Shown here: positions 12,490 to 24,193 of the stretch, piece by piece | Layout of the letters: every line of letters starts with the position of its first letter | Position numbering within the stretch: the stretch's first letter is position 1 | From: Nyssa sinensis | Taxonomy: Eukaryota > Streptophyta > Magnoliopsida > Cornales > Nyssaceae | Direction of reading: 5' to 3' | Assembly: GCA_008638375.1 (NCBI GenBank) | Contig: CM018052.1 | Coordinates: 13,649,450 to 13,713,449, forward strand | DNA: 64,000 nucleotides | The notes under the pieces: generated by a model | The model's input: only the letters and a program-made list of their open reading frames with translations | The model's database searches: none | Told to the model about the DNA's origin: nothing | Program-made: the position numbers and the translations under genes

Positions 12490-15400
12490 TGTCACATCCC
12501 CCTTACCCACCCTGTGCGGATTAGGGGCATGCAACCGGCCAGTTAGGCACCCATCGATTTTTTTTTTTTTTTTTGAAATCAAAATGCCGACGGTAATCCT
12601 AACCACAGGCCATTCATCAGTAACATCCAAGTACAATGCATTCAATTAATATAAGTTGCAGCGGAACTAAGGGAATGCATATCACCTTGGCAGAGCCATT
12701 AATACATCCATGGTTAACTATTACATCATTGTCCTACAAAAGATACTAGTCTTAGGTTTCAGTACATCATATTCAAAAATGGAGTTAGGTACAAAAATGG
12801 TTAATTCATGGATTCTTCAAAATAGTGCTTCGGGTCTCCAACCCGCTAATCTCGGTCGCTAGGTCCATCACCTGAAAAATGTTAGGGAAGGGGTGAGCTT
12901 TAAAAAGCCCAGTGAGTAACACGGGTCCCCTGTCATGGGTTTCAAACCATTGTTGTTTATAAAACAGGTGGTCGGATCAGACATTTTAGAGGATATAGTT
13001 AAATCCGTATATTTGAACAATATTTAAAACAAGAATACAGTCAAAACATCATAGCAACAGAACAGTTCAATAATGAGCAGAGCAGAACAGTTTAACAGGA
13101 TAACCGTACAGTATGCACACTTTAAATAGTGCAATATGCTCATACAGAGTTCAAGACTGAATTTGGTACCATGAGTCAGTAGTTCTTTTAGTAAAAACAA
13201 GGATAATTTCATTTCAATACGGAACAGTGAAATCGGACAGGGTAAAATTTAGTCATGCATTGAGTAAAAGCATGGAAGACAGTATATCAGTAGAAACAGT
13301 ACAGTACAGTATTCAAAAAATACAATAACTAGACGGTGTACTTATACACCAATTCAGGAGTCTAGGTTACTCACCTTGTGCGGTATCGGGTTTTAACTGA
13401 GAAGCCTTTCTCTTCTTCTTATCCTTCTTTATCCTAGAAAATTTATGAACATTTCGTAAATCTCACATGAATCTTAACTTGGTTTATTTTAATTCAAAAT
13501 TCAACCTGAGTTAGACTATCTCGCTGTCTATGTGTTTTTATGATAATTGAAATTCACCTTTGCACCCACTCTTTCAGCGTTTCCGTGTCTTCCTGTTTCT
13601 TTAGTTTGGCCTCCGCGACCATTTCCTTGGTACGCATCTTGTATATAAACGGTCGTACGGAGACTACCTCAGTCGTTTTGGCTATCCTTATGTTCCGTTC
13701 GATAATCTTTTGTTGCCATAAGAGTTGTCGCATGAACTCCTGTTGCTTCTTGTCAGCTAGTCTTTCGGCTTTAGACATAATGGTAAATTTCTTGTTTTTC
13801 CCTTCCATGACCGGTTTGAGTTTTCACCCTATAGCATGATCCAAGAAGTCAGGATGTGTACTACTTCTAGGCAGTCCGGTCATGAAATTATTTAAGCTTT
13901 CATTGGGTTAGTTCTTAGTTCATTCGGATGTTATCTAACTTGATACAGGGCTAGGGGTATTTTGGTCATTTCACAGTTGTGGAGTTTCGTCTCCGATTCG
14001 TCATCCAATCATGTGTATAGTCCCCTACGTGTCGGGGTTTCTATTGTTTTCAGTTTCGTCTCAATCGGACTTTGTTTGGGTTCTAAACAATGTCAGGGGC
14101 AATTTGGTAATTTCGTGTGTTGTATTTTTCGGTACTTTATCTGCTAATACGGACCTCACCGTTGAGTCCGGAATGTCTGACATAGTCAAAATAGACTATC
14201 TTTTAGTTGTATTTGGGTTCGAGTATCATCAGGGGTAGTATGGTCATTTACCCCTACGTGTTTGTATTTTTCGGGACTTAATTTCCCAAATCGAACTCCA
14301 CCATTGAGTCCGGAATGGTTGAAATAGTGAAAATACACTATTCATTTGACTTATTTGGACTTTATTTGACCTATTTATGACCTAGGGGTAATTTGGTCAT
14401 TTTTATTTAATTAATAAATTAATTAAATAAATTAATTTATTATTTATTAAATTATCAGGGGTATAAATGAAATAAAATATCAGAATCTGGGCCACAGTGT
14501 AATATTTCGGAACTGTTGGGGGTTGGTTTGCAATTTTCCAAAAGTTTGAACTGAACCAAAGGGTTCAGCCCTTAAGCAAGTGAACCGGACCGGTTCAATC
14601 CGGTCTTGACCGGTTCAGGGTAATGTGCTGACGTCAGGCTGACGTCAGCCCTACAGTTTAAAATTTAAATTTGACAGTGACAAAACGACACAGTTTGGTT
14701 CTAACGGGTTATCCGTTTTTCGGTCGGGTCGGGGCCCGACCCGAAGACCCGGTCCATGGCCCGACCCGCACTGTTCATCGTCCCCAACAGTCTAGGGCTA
14801 CTGTTGCCCTAGAATTTCAGAATTTTCTTCTTCGATTTCGTAGAGTTTTAAGCATCCATTTTCATTGCTTTCCATCTTAATCGATTTCTAGTGGTCATAT
14901 TAACAATCTAACATCAATTTAGAGCATCGAATCGAGCTCTAATGGTTCTGTTTCAAGGTGATACCCCGAAACCTGCAACTGACTCGTGATGGTTCATTTT
15001 TGGTCCAAATCGCTTGGGGTTTCTTGCGTTGTGAGCTATAGGTTATGGGGTTTCAGTTCCTACCCTAAAATCCCATTTTAATATAGGTTTTCATGAGTTA
15101 CAACTTTGAACCCGTACCTGCAACCGAGCATTCGATGGTCAAAACCTAGGTATTGAGGTCGCGGTCTAGGGTTTTTGTGATCCTAGGAAGGTCTATTTTA
15201 CGTCCCAAGTAACTAAAACAAGTTCGGAGCAGGTTGATCTAGACCCATTCAGTCAAGGTCCTCTAATGGCGGGTTTCACTGTTTCCATGGTTTGGGGCAG
15301 TTCTGATGGTTCATATGTGAGCATTCAATCCAGATTTTATGGTTTAAACATGATACATGCGGTAAAAATCCTAAAAACATCAAAACAGTAGCTGAAATTT

Positions 15401-16290
15401 CCAAAGAGAAATTCAAGGTTTTTGGATGACTTACCTTCAAACAGTGGTCTCCTCACTGATTTAGGTTCAAACAGAACTCCAACAGGTTGCTTTGATCCCT
15501 CCGTGCACTCCCAGACCTTAGCTCCCTTCTATTGCTTCTTCAATGGATCACCAATGCACACACACAAGGTCTCACTTTCTCTCTCTAGATTCTCTCCCTT
15601 TCTCTCTAACCCACACTCTCTCTAAAACAGTAGACTACCTCAATACAGATCTGGTCTCATGGAGATTGTATAGCAAAAATCAGATTTCTTTTCTTGATGT
15701 TTCATCTCCCCCAAGTGCATGATGGGTTTGCATGCAATTTGGTTGGGAGGAGATGTAATCATGGTGGAATAGGCATGATGGCTAGGGCTTAGAGTGATGC
15801 ATGCTGAGGTGTTGCATGCATGTCCATTGGTCACTTTGGGGAGAGGCCAAATCTGATTACTAATTAAATATATATCTTTGCATATATATGCACAAAGGTG
15901 CTCCTAGCTTAGTTGGTAAATTTTTGGTAAACTAAATTTTGCCTAGTTTGGTCAAGGGATCAAATCCCCTTGGCCACATTTTTTGGTCTTTTTCCCTTAT
16001 TTCGGGCTTAGGCCCTGTTTGGCTGCGCATTAATGCAGTTTCACTGTTTTCTCCCTAACTTTCAATCTGTAGCTTAATTTTCGACGCGGTTTCCTTCGGT
16101 CAACTCCTTGTTAGGTTAGCTTCAGTGTCTAAGGGTTCAGTGACAGTAATCAGTTTCTCAGAATTTTTAACATTTGCTAACATGGGTTTGATCAGTATTA
16201 AACAGTTGAATTTAAACAGTTAAATGCCAGATCAGATTTCAAGAAGAGTTTTTCATTACATAATTTAATAATTAAGTCTGGGGTGTTACA
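12490..16290 (-). repeat. 5' LTR of the young Tekay element
   Basis: 3,801 bp, the promoter-bearing LTR in minus orientation. It is followed on the minus strand by the primer site. Position offset to the other LTR is 8,550 bp after the poly-T. Confidence 0.95.
14629..14647. promoter_or_regulatory. Paired TGACGTCA sites in the 5' LTR
   Basis: Same pair as in the 3' LTR, at 14629-14636 and 14640-14647. In this LTR it could act on element transcription. Confidence 0.5.
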
Positions 16291-16840
16291 ATATCAATCA
16301 GAAACAAAGGCATATCATCAACGGGACGGAACATAACGGAACTGAGCGAAAATAATATATCAATCGATGATACAGGCATATCATCAACAGAACGGAACAT
16401 AACGGAACTGAGCAGAAACAATATATCAATCGGTGATACAGGCATATCATCAACGGAACGGAACATAACGGAACGGAGCAGAAATAATATATCAATTAGA
16501 AACAAAGGCATATCATCAACGGGACGGAACATAAAGGAACAAAGCAGAAACAATATATCAATCGATGATACAGGCATATCATCAACGGAACGGAACATAA
16601 CGGAACAGAGCAGAAACAATATATCAATCAGAAACAAAGGCATATCATAAACGGGACGGAACATAACGGAACTGAGCGGAAACAATATATCAATCGGTGA
16701 TACAGACATATCATCAACGGAACGGAACATAACGGAATGGAGCGAAAACAATATATCAATCAGAAACAAAGGCATACCATCAACGGAATGGAACAAGGCA
16801 AAACAGAGCAGAAACAATATATCAATCAAATAATAGAACA
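16291..16840. repeat. 66-bp tandem array, right part (8 units)
   Basis: Units begin at 16291, 16357, 16423, 16489, 16555, 16621, 16687 and 16753, exactly 66 bp apart. A decaying ninth begins at 16819. Two subtypes differ after the shared start: A (agaaacaaagg) and B (gatgatacagg or ggtgatacagg), in the order A B B A B A B A. Because 66 is divisible by 3, the minus strand stays open for 205 codons (16889-16272) as a 22-residue repeat. I regard that as a by-product. Confidence 0.9.
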
Positions 16841-17629
16841 GGTCAGTATTGAGTGAAACAGGGCTGAACTGAACTAAATGGAACAACATATCAGAACAGA
16901 CAAAACAGTACAGGATACTAGTATATCAATTAGAAGCATAGGCAAAAAAATCAAAGAATAGAACAGGTTAGTATTCAGCGGAACAAAATAGAACAGAATG
17001 CCAATTGGGCACCTAATTAAGTATATTCGAGCTTCCCCAACTCCCTATCGCAAACTACTCGTAGGGCCTCTACCCTCTAGGTGCCACTCTGGCCTACTTA
17101 TGCCATACTGCTCAAAACTGGAGTGAGCCCAAAAGTAAGACACAACATAACAAAACAGAATCAAAACAGATCATATAACGAAACAGAAGAGACCCGAACG
17201 GACAAGAGAGGAGGACAAGAAAAAATCATGTCACGTATAATGTAGTACAAAAGGGTATGCATTTAAGCATATGCATTTAAACATTGTAGCATATAAAACG
17301 GTACAGTGTATCAAAATACAGTATATAGACAGTGTAACTTAATCACCAAGTCAGAAGTTCCAAGTTACTCACTAACTGTTCGCTCATCTCCTTGTATAAA
17401 TAATCTGACAACCTCCAGATATGTCAGGTACCTCCATGCATATCCTGAATAATCATCATTAATCACAGACAGATCAGAATTCAACCATTCGCGACTTATT
17501 CATCATCTTAGGCGTCTATCGGATTACCTAAGATAACCTAATAGCCTATTGCCCTTTCATTAGGTTTCATCCGAGGCTATTTCATTCTTTAATTAGGCTT
17601 AGTAGTTATTAGAATTATAATCTAAGTCA

Positions 17630-18180
17630 TTTAGACTTCAATCGTTATTAGTTAAGCACTTATTCAACCTTGGAAGCAAAATGGTAATTTTACCATTCTT
17701 GTCCCGGACCCTGTCATGGTCCTCAGAATATCCCATATATCTTATATATGAAGTCCTAAGTCTTTTGGACTCGATTCGTTATCAGTTAAGTACTTATTTA
17801 ACCTTAGGGGCAAAATGGTAATTTTATCATTCTTGCCCCGAACTCTGTCGCGGTCGTCAGAATAGTCCACATATCTTAGATATAAAGTCCTAAGTCTTTT
17901 AGACTCGATTCGTTATCAGTTAAGTACTTATTTAACCTTAGGGGCAAAATGGTAATTTCACCATTTTATCCCGAACCCTGTCGTGGTCCTCAGAATAGTC
18001 CACATATCTTAGATATAAAGTCCCAAGTCTTTTGGACTCAATTCGTTATCAGTTAAATACTTATTTAACCTTAGGGGCAAAATGGTAATTTCACCATTTT
18101 GTCCCGGACCTTGTCGTGGTCCTTAGAATAGACCCTATATCTTATATATAATTTTCTAAGTCCTTTGGACTTCATTTGGG
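17630..18180. repeat. About 134-bp tandem array in the old LTR
   Basis: Four copies of a unit carrying gttatcagttaagtactta, a ggggcaaaatggtaattt core and a gtcccggacc-type block. The gttatcag anchor occurs at 17644, 17778, 17912 and 18045. Related degenerate units continue to about 18620. Confidence 0.8.
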
Positions 18181-21100
18181 ATCTGCTTTAGATCATCGGG
18201 ACACATTGGTCATTTCTCATTTTATACGTTGACTGTTTCGGAGTCGCAGTTAGCCTTTCGATTTCCACAATTATGCTTATGATAATTTATTAGATCAGAT
18301 CGGCCTTTATTCGGCCTCTACTTGCACTTACCATGCTCAGGGGTATTTTGGTCATTATACGTTTCGTGAGATTCTGACCCCGATTCATCATTTAATCCTG
18401 TGTACAGTTTCACGAGTATCCGGGCTTCTATCAGTATTAATTTTGTCCCAATCAGATTTCATTTAAGCTTCGTATAGTATCAGGGGCATTTTGGTAATTT
18501 TACGTTCTATGAAATTATGTCCCTGATTTGACATTTAATCGTGTGTACAGTTTCACGAGTATCTGGGCCTCTATTGGTATCAATTTCGTCTTATTTGGAT
18601 TTCATATAGCACCATGGGCATTTCAGTAATTTCACACTTTCACGTGTCACGTTTTTCTGTACTTCGTTTACTACTACGACTCCACCATTGAGTCCAGAGT
18701 GCCCAGAATAGTCAGACTATGCCCCCCTACGTTTATCTAGCCACTGGAATACTAAGGGTAAAATTACCATTTAGATATTTCATGTGTCTATGGATTCGGG
18801 ACCTTGTTTCACAGAATGGATCCCGTCATTAGGTGCAGAATGTCCCAAAATGTTAAAGTACAAAATTTTACAGTCATCAGAGTCCATCTGATTACATAAC
18901 TGATCATCAAGACGTATCTGGAATTACCATGGTTCATCCAACTGTATTCTTCGAGATTTATTTAGATCTCACGGACCTCACCATTAGGTCCAAAGCGTCT
19001 GACATCGTTAAAGTAGACCATCTTTTATGTTCAATTGGCCTTGGGTATCATTAGGGGTAATTCAATCATTTACAATTTATATGTCTGTATTTTTCGGGAT
19101 TTCGGTTCATTAAACCGACTTCACCATTGAGTCCAGAATACCCGACATAATCAAAATAGGCTATCTTTTATTTTTATTTGGCCCTAGATATCATCAGGGG
19201 CAGTACAATCATTTACCATTCGCGTGTCTTTATTTTTTAGGACTTAATTTCCCAAATCAGACTCCACCAGTGAGTCCGGAATGCCTGAAATAGTAAAATT
19301 ACACTATTTATTTATTTAATTTGGACTTCGTTTGACCTCTTTAATAACCAAGGGTAAAATAGTAAATTTACCCAATCAATAAAATAATTAAAATAATTAT
19401 TTTATTATTTAATTATTTTTCAGGGGCCTATATGAATTAATTTTTCAGAAGTTGGGCAAGAACAGAATTTCCCAGAACTGTTGGGGTCAGAATATAAATA
19501 GGCAGAGTTCCGGTTTAATTCCTTTCAATTATGCCCCTAGACCAGTTGGTTTTTTTAAACAAAGCCCTAGACCGGCTTATCTCCCCTCGAACCAACTGGT
19601 TTAACTAAGTCAAAGAACCGGAATGGGATATCCCTTCTATTCCCAATTTTGCCCCTTATCCGTGTTTAGGTTAGCCTTAAAAACCTAATTTCAATTTCCT
19701 ATTCTTGTAACCAAACAGACTGATTTCAGTTTTAAATATTAAAACCTTTAAACCAAAACGATGCCGTCCCACTTAACCATTTATGAGACGGGTCGGGTCC
19801 CGACCCGAACCGAGATCCGACCCGGAGTCCGGCCTTGTACTGTTCATCTTCTTCCTCTTCTTCTTCCCCAGTTTTGCCCTAATGCCCGATTTCTTTTCTT
19901 TTTTATTTCGTGGATTTCCAAGTGCAAATTCTCTCTGCTTTCCACCCAAAACATTTCTGGGAGTTAGGCCAACATCTTGGCATTAGTTTTGTGCCTCGAA
20001 TCAAGCTCAAATGCTTGGTCTATGGGGAGATAACCGAACCTGCAACTCGGTTATACACGCTGGTTTTTGACCCAAAGTAGATGGGATTGCTTCTATGGTG
20101 ACCTATTGATCGTGAGTTTCAAGCCCCCATTCTCAAAACCGAATTTAACAATGAGTTTTTAAGACAGTGGCCAACACCCGAAACCTGTAAGTGATAATTT
20201 GAGGGTCCTTACTTGGGTTCCTAGGTCTCGGATTGGGGTTTTTCAAACCTGCACAGGGTCTAGATCAGGTCTTGACCAACCAAACTTGGTTTGGTCTCGG
20301 TTGTTTCAGACCTGTATCTATGGAGGTCATCAATGGCAGTTTGGGCACTGTTCTAACATTCCGAGCTTCCTAGGCTCTCCCAAACTGCTTAAATCTGTCC
20401 CTCACTATTAGATTTACTCATGCATGCAGTTAATAGGGCTTAAATGACTAAAACAGTAAGCAAAAGAAGGAAAGAAAAATTTTGGGTTTTTGGTTTTATA
20501 CCTTAGATCAGACCTCCTAGGCTCAATATAGCCTTCAGTTGCCTCAGTTCCGGTCGTGTGCTTGCTCAGTTCTTCCTCTTTGTGCACCTCCATGGAAACA
20601 CCATGCACGCACCATGCTTGTACACACTAGCATGCACACAATGTTTATCTCTTACCTTCTCTCTCTAATGTTCACTCTCTCTCTAAATTTCAGACTGCAC
20701 CCTTCACTTTCTGATTCCCCTCTTCCAACCTCCACACCACCTCAATATAATTATGTGTATTCTATTTGTTTGATTTTTAAAAATAATTGATTATTTGGTT
20801 GCATGAGACATGGTTGGTGGAGGTGTGATCAGGTGCTGAAGTAGGGGTGGTGATGGGGCTAAGGTGCATAGGATGATGGGATGGTGAGGTGTTGCATGCA
20901 TGGCCATTGGCCAATTTGGGAGGCAGACTTGGATAACTTAGTGTTATATACAATTCTGTTGTATATATAGGCACAAAGATGTTGGTAGCCCACTTGGTAA
21001 TTTTTTGGGTGCCATGTGCTTGCTCATTTAGGTCAAGGGTTCAAGTCTCCTTGGCCTCACTTTTGGGCATTTTTCCACATTTTGGGCTTAGGCCCTGTTT

Positions 21101-21329
21101 GGTTGCGCAAAATTCTGTTTTAGTTATTTCCTCCGTAATTTCTTTTCTGTTACTCCTTTTTCGACGCAGTTTCTTCTTAGGGTTTCGTATTTCGGTTAGC
21201 TTCAATGTCAAGGGCCCCGTGTCATTTATTATTTATTTGGGATTTCCGTAGTTAGCTAATTCGAGTTCCGTCAGTGTTAAAACGACATCATTTCACCTAA
21301 TTAATTAGTAATTAGGTTCAGGTGTTACA

Positions 21330-21343
21330 CCCTCTCCTCCGGA
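21330..21343 (-). other. Polypurine tract of the old Tekay-like element
   Basis: The minus strand reads a GGAGGAGAGGG tract directly before TGTAACACC, the LTR start. This is the place expected for plus-strand DNA priming. Confidence 0.55.
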
Positions 21344-21479
21344 CATGTTTAATTATTTTATCGGTCTATCGTGACTGTCGAGAGATTCTCGATTAACTTT
21401 CATAATGATTCTTTGTGTCGGTTCTAATTAATAATTAGCAACTAATTATTAATTAGACAAGGTCAGGGTGTTACACCTT

Positions 21480-23311
21480 CGCTTTTTCTCAATAGCAGAG
21501 ATCTGGAGGATGATGGGTTCTGCTCTTGCTTCCTGAAAGTAGTATTTCCTAGCTTGGTTGGACATCCCGATCATTGCACTGTTGGCATGGAGGACGAATA
21601 TAACCTAATTATTCTGGCGTGGTTGTTCATTCCGAGCCTCTCTTTGTTTGGGCCTCTATTCTAGCATTCTTTGTTGATATCTATTATTGTAGAGATTTTA
21701 CCTTCATCTTATCGGATGAACTCCCGCAGACCCTCTTCTGATGAGTTGTTCAATCTCATTTTTGAGAGCTCTACATTTTTCGGTGTTGTGTCCGTGGTCC
21801 TTATGGAAGTCACAGTACTTGCTCTGATCCTTGGAGTCGAGACTGCACTTTAACGGGTCCGGCCACCTCAAATCTTCGCGTATCTGCACATGTTGGAGTA
21901 TGTGAGTGAGCGAGGCATTCAGAGGTGTGAACGTTTCGTACCTCCTAGAGTTTGGGTGCTCTGAGCTCTGTGTGTCGTCCTCTTATCAAGACTTCTAACC
22001 CTCTTCTTAGTTGCACCAGAATCTTTCTTCTGGACATGCTCGTCCTTCTGAGCCTACTCCTTGGTCTTTCGAAAGGTTGTTTTCGTATCCTCCAAATTTA
22101 TGTACTTCTAGGCCCGCTCCATAAGTGTTGCCATGTCAGTAAGGGGCTCTTTGTCAAAGAATTCTGAAATCGTCCAAGGCCCAATCTAGAGGCAAGGGTA
22201 GCCACTAGGGAGCTCGAATTGCAGTCAGTTACCTCCGTAAGCTTGGTGTTGAAGCGAGCTATATATTCCCGAATCGACTCTCCCTTGGATTGCTTTATAG
22301 TTAGCAGAAATTCTGGGCCCTTCCTCAACCTTCTGTTGGTCAGGAATCGGTCAAGGAACCGTCTGCTAAGTTCATGGAAGTTGATGATTGATTCTTGAGA
22401 AAGGCTATGGAACCACTTCAGAGCGGTACCCTTGAGGCTTCTTACGAATGTACGGCACATGAAGGCATCGGTGGCCCCATGCAAAGCCATCGTGTGCTAA
22501 TAGTGGGAAAGGTGGTCCCCAGGATCTTCCAACCCGTCATACAGTGTGGACTTCGGGACCACGAATTTTTTGGGCCGCTCTTCTGCTATTATGGCAGGGG
22601 TGAACGGAGTGGTGAATCTCCCGAGCAACCTTGCTAGTTCGTCCTACTTTGGAGGGATGTGCTACTTAATGAAGATGGTCTGCTCCATAGAATCTGCTAC
22701 TTCTTCCATCCTGTGGAATTCTGGGTGGAACTAGCTGCTGTTGCGCTTGCCTCATAGTTTCAGTTCCAATGTGCAAAAAGTGATCCTGCCTAGTAGCGAT
22801 AAGAGGGCGTTGATGTCCTTGGACTGGGGGAACTAGTACCTGCGAGGGCTAAAACTCTGGCGGCGCTGGATTGGCCCCCGAGGTTGCCGAAGTTGGAATC
22901 CTTGTCTTGCTTCGGTAATGAATGGCAGGTTGAAAGGCCAGCATCCATCCTGTTGGGGCATTTAATGGCTGGGGGTCGCCCCCCATGTGAGTGGTACCAT
23001 GGGGGTATACCGGCTGCACGTTAGGGGTCTCTATATTAGGAGGTCCTCCACCTGTGGTGGTAACAGGAAGTAGAGTCCCTTCATTAGCTGCATTTGGAGG
23101 AAAGTGGGTGGGATTGCTTTGCTGGTTTTGGGCCATAGATGCCAAAACCTGGGATATGGCGAAAAACTGCTCCTGCATTAGATCAGACTGTCTTTGAATC
23201 TGATCAAGTTTTTGTTGTACATGATCAGGAGTTTGCCTCCTCTCTCTCTCTCAGCCGGAGGCTAGTTTCGAGGGTTTTGGGGACCCTTCCTTGGACGAAG
23301 ATTGGGAGCCA
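21480..23311 (-). pseudogene. Tat-B gag, broken
   Basis: This would encode the capsid-nucleocapsid protein of a Tat-type gypsy element. Three separate open stretches are visible on the minus strand. One has MQEQFFAISQVLASMAQNQQ (23178 downward). One has the capsid core GATDAFMCRTFVRSLKG...KWFHSLSQ and an LLTIKQSKGES motif (22490-22098). One has the CCHC-like knuckle YCDFHKDHGHNTEKC followed by LKNEIEQLIRRG (21889-21704). They lie in different frames separated by stops. The probable original ATG is near 23311 (MAPNLRPRKG), and its frame stops within 20 codons. The sequence ends where the old Tekay derivative starts at 21475. Confidence 0.75.
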
Positions 23312-23370
23312 TAGTTTCCTAGAAACGAAAAGGTTGCTTCTGACTGAAAAATTTATAAGAATGATTTTCG

Positions 23371-23388
23371 TTCTCCCAGACGGCGCCA
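23371..23388 (-). other. Primer-binding site of Tat-B
   Basis: The minus strand reads TGGCGCCGTCTGGGAGAA, the primer-site form common in plant Tat elements, 6 bp from the LTR end. Confidence 0.7.
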
Positions 23389-23394
23389 AACTAA

Positions 23395-23893
23395 TGCTGC
23401 ACTTTCTAATTAGTAGGGCTCCACTCTTCATTGCTTGTCACAAACTCGAAAAAGATCAAAGGGCCACCGGGTTGACTCTGGTGGTAGCCATTCTGATGAT
23501 AAAGTCAGTGAAAAGAAAAGAGACTGAAATTGAAAGAGTGTATATTTTTTTACGTAATCGAAAAGCATACCTTCAGACTATATTTATAGGTTGCTCATCT
23601 CCTAAATTGGTTAGGATTTGAAGCCATGAAATTCAGGATTCATAGCTATCTAAAGATGGCAATTTCCATTCCGACCTTCATAAAAATAGGGATTGGAATA
23701 TATCCGAAAATGGTAATTTCTATGTCGCACTTTATGTCCTTATTTTAAGGTCGGTAAGGCAGACAAGGCAGTGATAAGCTCGGTACATTTCAAGCACGTA
23801 CTCTAAACTCGTTGCTCGGTAGGGAGAGTCAGCGTCCTTCCGTTCAATAAACGAACATCATATCTGAACTGCTCTGTCATCTCCTAACCTACA
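23395..23893 (-). repeat. 5' LTR of Tat-B
   Basis: This is about 500 bp, reading TGTAGG...GCAGCA on the minus strand. A TATA motif (CTATAAATA, minus, 23581-23589) fits a U3 promoter. It is clearly related to the plus-strand LTR at about 26707-27170: both share the ACCGACCTTA block, CCTATAAATA, and a TTTATCATCAGA...GCTACCACC block, in opposite orientation. The outer end is approximate. Confidence 0.65.
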
Positions 23894-24193
23894 CATAAAA
23901 GCTTAAACACATGTCAAATTCAGGTTGGGCTATTATTTTTTAGTACATTAATTATTTAGACCTCTGAAATGCCCTACAAGTGCCTTGGGGCCCTTAGATA
24001 AAACTTTTTCTTTTTTGTTTGTTTGGATATCAAAGAAATTATCTTAAAGCTAGACATAACACAAAGGTATCAAGCAAGACACAAGTTCTGGAATGATCAG
24101 AATTTTATATATTGAAGCCCAAAAAAGGGAAAAATTACAAAGCCAAAAAGGCAAAAGAGCAAAAAGGAAAAGTACAAAAAATATATCCTAAGT

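Larger units (their letters stand above)
3941..16290 (-). mobile_element. Young full-length Tekay-type chromovirus (Ty3/gypsy)
   Basis: A complete 12,350-bp element on the minus strand. It has LTRs at 12490-16290 (5') and 3941-7740 (3'), a tRNA-iMet primer site, one open gag-pol ORF with a C-terminal chromodomain, and a polypurine tract. It is flanked by a perfect 5-bp duplication ATATC (3936-3940 and 16291-16295). Very long LTRs plus a C-terminal chromodomain point to the Tekay (Del) clade. The LTRs differ only at one spot that I could find, so insertion was very recent. All parts needed for an autonomous element appear present; activity is not shown. Confidence 0.93.
3031..21475 (-). mobile_element. 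Old Tekay-like element reduced to an LTR stub, PPT and one LTR; split by a younger insertion
   Basis: On the minus strand it starts TGTAACACCCTGACC at 21475. It runs 132 bp, then reaches a purine tract (21343-21330) followed by a second TGTAACACC start at 21329. It ends GGATGTGACA at 3031. This is a 5' LTR stub joined by deletion to the polypurine tract and 3' LTR. The flanks CCTTA (3026-3030) and CCTTC (21476-21480) fit a decayed 5-bp target duplication. Without the 3941-16295 insertion the remnant is about 6.1 kb. Blocks are homologous to the young LTR: the ggggtgagctt/gcccagtgagtaac region near 3560, GGGTCGGGTCCCGACCCG near 19790, and GGGCTTAGGCCCTGTTTGG near 21085. Confidence 0.65.
2038..23893 (-). 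mobile_element. Minus-strand Tat-lineage gypsy element, split and decayed (Tat-B)
   Basis: The parts in minus-strand order are the 5' LTR (23893-23395), the primer site (23388-23371), gag (about 23311-21480), and protease plus the start of reverse transcriptase (about 3005-2038). Between gag and protease sits an 18.4-kb insertion (3031-21475). Reading stops occur throughout gag and the gag-protease junction. The element is cut off at 2038 by the Athila-like LTR. Protein motifs are typical of the Tat/Retand group: a GATDAFMCRTF gag stretch, an FHKDHGHNTEKC knuckle and an HSDTLVISL lead into protease. Confidence 0.75.

Noticed and set aside
16291..16840. CRISPR-like regular repeat
   Set aside because: Units are adjacent without unique spacers, and the setting is a plant LTR. 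It is a tandem array.
16272..16889. 205-codon minus-strand ORF made of 22-residue repeats
   Set aside because: It is open only because the 66-bp DNA repeat is a multiple of three. It lies in an old LTR, ends inside the young insertion's flank, and resembles no protein.
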